In this document: in pieces, positions 62,345-64,000 of the stretch
Layout: each line of letters begins with the position of its first letter
Numbering within the stretch: the first letter of the stretch is position 1
NCBI RefSeq assembly: GCF_019391655.1
Contig: NZ_JAHXPQ010000008.1
Coordinates: forward strand, 180,804 to 244,803
Origin: Mucilaginibacter rivuli
GTDB lineage: Bacteria; Bacteroidota; Bacteroidia; Sphingobacteriales; Sphingobacteriaceae
Length of the DNA: 64,000 nt
Direction: 5' to 3'
Made by a program: the position numbers and the translations under genes
Notes under the pieces: model-generated
What the model was told of the DNA's origin: nothing
What the model saw: the letters and a program-made list of their open reading frames with translations, nothing else
Databases searched by the model: none

Positions 62345-62872
62345 ATGAGCATTAAACAATACAGCCTGCAGGAGATAAAAAAAGAGCTTGCCCAGCTTAA
62401 CGATAAGCAAGCCATTGAGCTTTGCCTGCGCATGGCCCGTTATAAAAAAGAGAACAAAGAACTGCTGGCTTATTTACTCTTCGATGCTGATGATGAGCTA
62501 GCTTTCGCTGAGAACTTTAAGCATGATATTGGGCTGGCTATGAGCCAGGTACCATCGCATAGCTATACCGCTACCAAAGCCTTGCGCAAAACATTAAAGC
62601 TCATTAATAAGTACATCAAATTTACAGGATCAAAACAGGTTGAGGTTGAATTACTGCTCTCCTTTTGTCGGAACTATGTGGAGTATATTGACAGGCGCAC
62701 ATCGCACAAACCACTACGCCTTATCCTGGTAAAACAACTCGAAAAAACAAAGAAAGCCATTGTAAAATTGCATGAAGACTTGCAGTTTGACTATAACCAG
62801 GAGTTTGACACATTGGTTGATGAAGCCGTTGCCCGCCTGCCCTGGTTGTATAAACACGATTTAATACTGTAA
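62345..62872 (+). CDS. Conserved hypothetical helical protein
   Basis: Start at the ATG at 62345 (175 residues); the frame is open 35 codons further but lacks a conserved look. The protein is all-helical and charged (SLQEIKKELAQLNDKQAIEL, LAYLLFDADDELAFAENF, KALRKTLKLINKYIKFTGSK). It reads like a HEAT-like or tetratricopeptide-like scaffold. No catalytic motif, signal or membrane helix. Function unknown. It precedes the ECF sigma gene by 45 bp and may share its transcript. Confidence 0.65.
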   Translation: MSIKQYSLQEIKKELAQLNDKQAIELCLRMARYKKENKELLAYLLFDADDELAFAENFKHDIGLAMSQVPSHSYTATKALRKTLKLINKYIKFTGSKQVEVELLLSFCRNYVEYIDRRTSHKPLRLILVKQLEKTKKAIVKLHEDLQFDYNQEFDTLVDEAVARLPWLYKHDLIL

Positions 62873-62917
62873 CATTTGTTATATTAGTGCATCTAAAATT
62901 TAAAAAACATCTGCTAA

Positions 62918-63412
62918 GTGGCCAAAGAGGAGCTCTTTAAAAAGGTATTCGAAGCTAATTCAAAAAAGATATTCCATTTATGCTATGGTTATACCGGCGA
63001 TGATGATGCCGCTAACGACCTGCTACAGGAAACTTTTTTGAAAGTGTGGCAAAACCTGGATAAGTTTAGAAATCAGGCCATGATATCTACCTGGATATAC
63101 CGTATCGCCGTTAATACATGTTTAACTTACCTGCGATCGGAAAAGCGACAGGGTAAAGAAGAGATTACACCATTACTGGCCGAAACAAAGCAAGAGGAAT
63201 TTAGTGAGAAGAATGAGCAGGTAGCCTTGTTATACAAGTGCATATCTAAATTGGAAGAATCAGAAAGAATTATCATTACCATGGTGTTAGATGAACTGCC
63301 CTACCCCGAGATAGCAGACATATCCGGCATATCCGAAGGCAATCTGCGGGTTAAAATATATCGTATCAAACAAAAGTTAACCGACTTATACAACCACTAT
63401 GAAAGACTTTGA
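62918..63412 (+). CDS. ECF-type RNA polymerase sigma factor
   Basis: This 164-residue cytosolic protein is read from GTG. Sigma region 2 is FEANSKKIFHLCYGYTGDDD...LQETFLKVWQNL with TWIYRIAVNTC. Sigma region 4 is CISKLEESERIIITMVLDEL with EIADISGISEGNLRVKIYRIKQKL, the DNA-binding helix-turn-helix. There is no region 1.1 or 3, so it is group 4 (ECF). Its stop lies inside the start of a membrane protein gene (14-nt overlap), so a co-translated anti-sigma partner is likely. Target promoters are unknown. Confidence 0.92.
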   Translation: MAKEELFKKVFEANSKKIFHLCYGYTGDDDAANDLLQETFLKVWQNLDKFRNQAMISTWIYRIAVNTCLTYLRSEKRQGKEEITPLLAETKQEEFSEKNEQVALLYKCISKLEESERIIITMVLDELPYPEIADISGISEGNLRVKIYRIKQKLTDLYNHYERL

Positions 63413-63992
63413 GCATATCATGTCGGTATGGCAGGCACAGCCTGTTAACGACCAGCTTTCGGTGGATGAGGCACTGAAACAAGTGAAGAAAGGGATAAGC
63501 GGCCTTAGCCGTAAGCTGATGTGGGGAATTGTTGCGATGATAGTTGCCTTAGTGAACAGCTTTGCAGTATTGTTTTTCTCGGTATTTCAATCGTGGGTAA
63601 CGTACGTTGGCCTGTTTATTATGGTGCTAACTATGTTATTATATGTGCTGATGATGATAAGGGATTACCGCATCATCCACAAACGCGATGCTACAAGCAG
63701 TCCTACCGAATACCTCGAAGACTTAAAACAATACCAAAAAAATCGCGCCAGGTTGTATGGTAACCTGTATTATACTTACGTGATGCTGCTAAGCGTAGGG
63801 TTAACACTTTACTTTTTAGAAGTACTGCAAGATGCAACTATCATTGGTAAAATAGTAGTTTATACCTTAACGCTAAGCTGGTTCCTGATATGTACGTTCT
63901 ATCTCAAACAACGCATCGTTAAAAGCGAAGAAGAGAAGATCAACCTGATAGTTGAAAGATTGGAAAGGTTGAAAGGGCAGTTTGAAATTTGA
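63399..63992 (+). CDS. Membrane protein, candidate anti-sigma factor
   Basis: This 197-residue protein has a short cytosolic N-terminus with EHIMSVWQAQPVNDQLSVDEALKQVKKG (about 5-40). Four transmembrane helices follow at about 43-63, 68-87, 123-142 and 151-170, ending in a charged tail KSEEEKINLIVERLERLKG. It has no zinc-binding HxxxCxxC (ZAS) motif. Overlap with the ECF sigma gene by 14 nt strongly suggests it controls that sigma factor. The N-terminal helix is the likely sigma-binding part. This is inference from context. Confidence 0.75.
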   Translation: MKDFEHIMSVWQAQPVNDQLSVDEALKQVKKGISGLSRKLMWGIVAMIVALVNSFAVLFFSVFQSWVTYVGLFIMVLTMLLYVLMMIRDYRIIHKRDATSSPTEYLEDLKQYQKNRARLYGNLYYTYVMLLSVGLTLYFLEVLQDATIIGKIVVYTLTLSWFLICTFYLKQRIVKSEEEKINLIVERLERLKGQFEI

Positions 63993-64000
63993 CCTCAAAA

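Noticed and set aside
1..64000. CRISPR array, tRNA or rRNA
   Set aside because: No regularly spaced identical repeats with unique spacers, and no tRNA cloverleaf or rRNA motif was noticed on reading; a tRNA scan would settle this.

Overview
The window looks like chromosome from a Sphingobacteriaceae-type Bacteroidota, most like Mucilaginibacter or Pedobacter. The reasons are a T9SS type B adhesin beside a PorP/SprF protein, plant-polysaccharide hydrolases (GH43, GH28, GH1), several candidate promoters of the Bacteroidota TTTG / TAnnTTTG form, A-rich leaders without clear Shine-Dalgarno sites, and typical families such as DUF4142, WbqC and PIN-PhoH. I see no rRNA, tRNA, CRISPR array, prophage or insertion sequence. 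Most of the window is housekeeping and metabolic core.

Layout. 1-4.3 kb: the end of a flavin amine oxidase, a Tat-exported PLP aminotransferase, a secreted Hint-domain protein, an S1/P1 nuclease and a phosphopantetheinyl transferase. 4.3-8.1 kb (minus): GH43, cytochrome c and GH28. 8.2-12.1 kb: a 50-residue membrane protein, queA, ispD and a TlpA-like thioredoxin. 12.2-16.3 kb (minus): a cNMP/CBS/DUF294 protein with a DnaQ-like exonuclease, a beta-barrel protein and a DUF4142 lipoprotein. 16.7-23.9 kb: PIN-PhoH, a FUSC transporter and PEP carboxylase, bracketed by two inverted copies of a roughly 360-bp element that ends in a terminator hairpin. 24.1-31.6 kb: a radical SAM/DUF4130 DNA-metabolism pair, an AurF-like diiron protein, bioB, mgtE, an IMPACT protein and ribD. 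31.6-40.8 kb: prmC, xerD, aroQ, a large MscS channel, a GT2 and an LpxL-type acyltransferase, WbqC, msrA and a DUF3820 protein. 40.9-52.4 kb: GH1, lysA, lysC, an LLM oxidoreductase, secreted proteins, an aldehyde dehydrogenase, a DUF2064 protein and mnmA. 52.6-64 kb: topA, a four-gene overlapping T9SS cluster, a PolB-like exonuclease, a DAACS symporter, and an ECF sigma factor overlapping a membrane protein.

Two non-gene patterns stand out. First, short tracts built of 7- to 8-nt iterations occur between genes as inverted pairs. They also occur inside reading frames: twice in prmC, once in lysA, at the N-terminus of ispD. A different GC-rich palindrome is read through at the C-terminus of the WbqC gene. 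These tracts appear to add 8-23 residues of repeat-encoded peptide to conserved enzymes without breaking the frame. Second, the inverted element pair at 16.7 and 23.5 kb has conserved 5' and 3' blocks, a variable middle, matching intrinsic terminators and upstream GTTGATAA motifs. I think it is better explained as an undescribed structured RNA or repeat family than as protein-coding.

Three very small genes (50, 38 and 29 codons) are added from direct reading of the gaps. Where a signal peptide, an ATGA overlap or a terminator argued for it, I moved starts downstream of the longest open frame.
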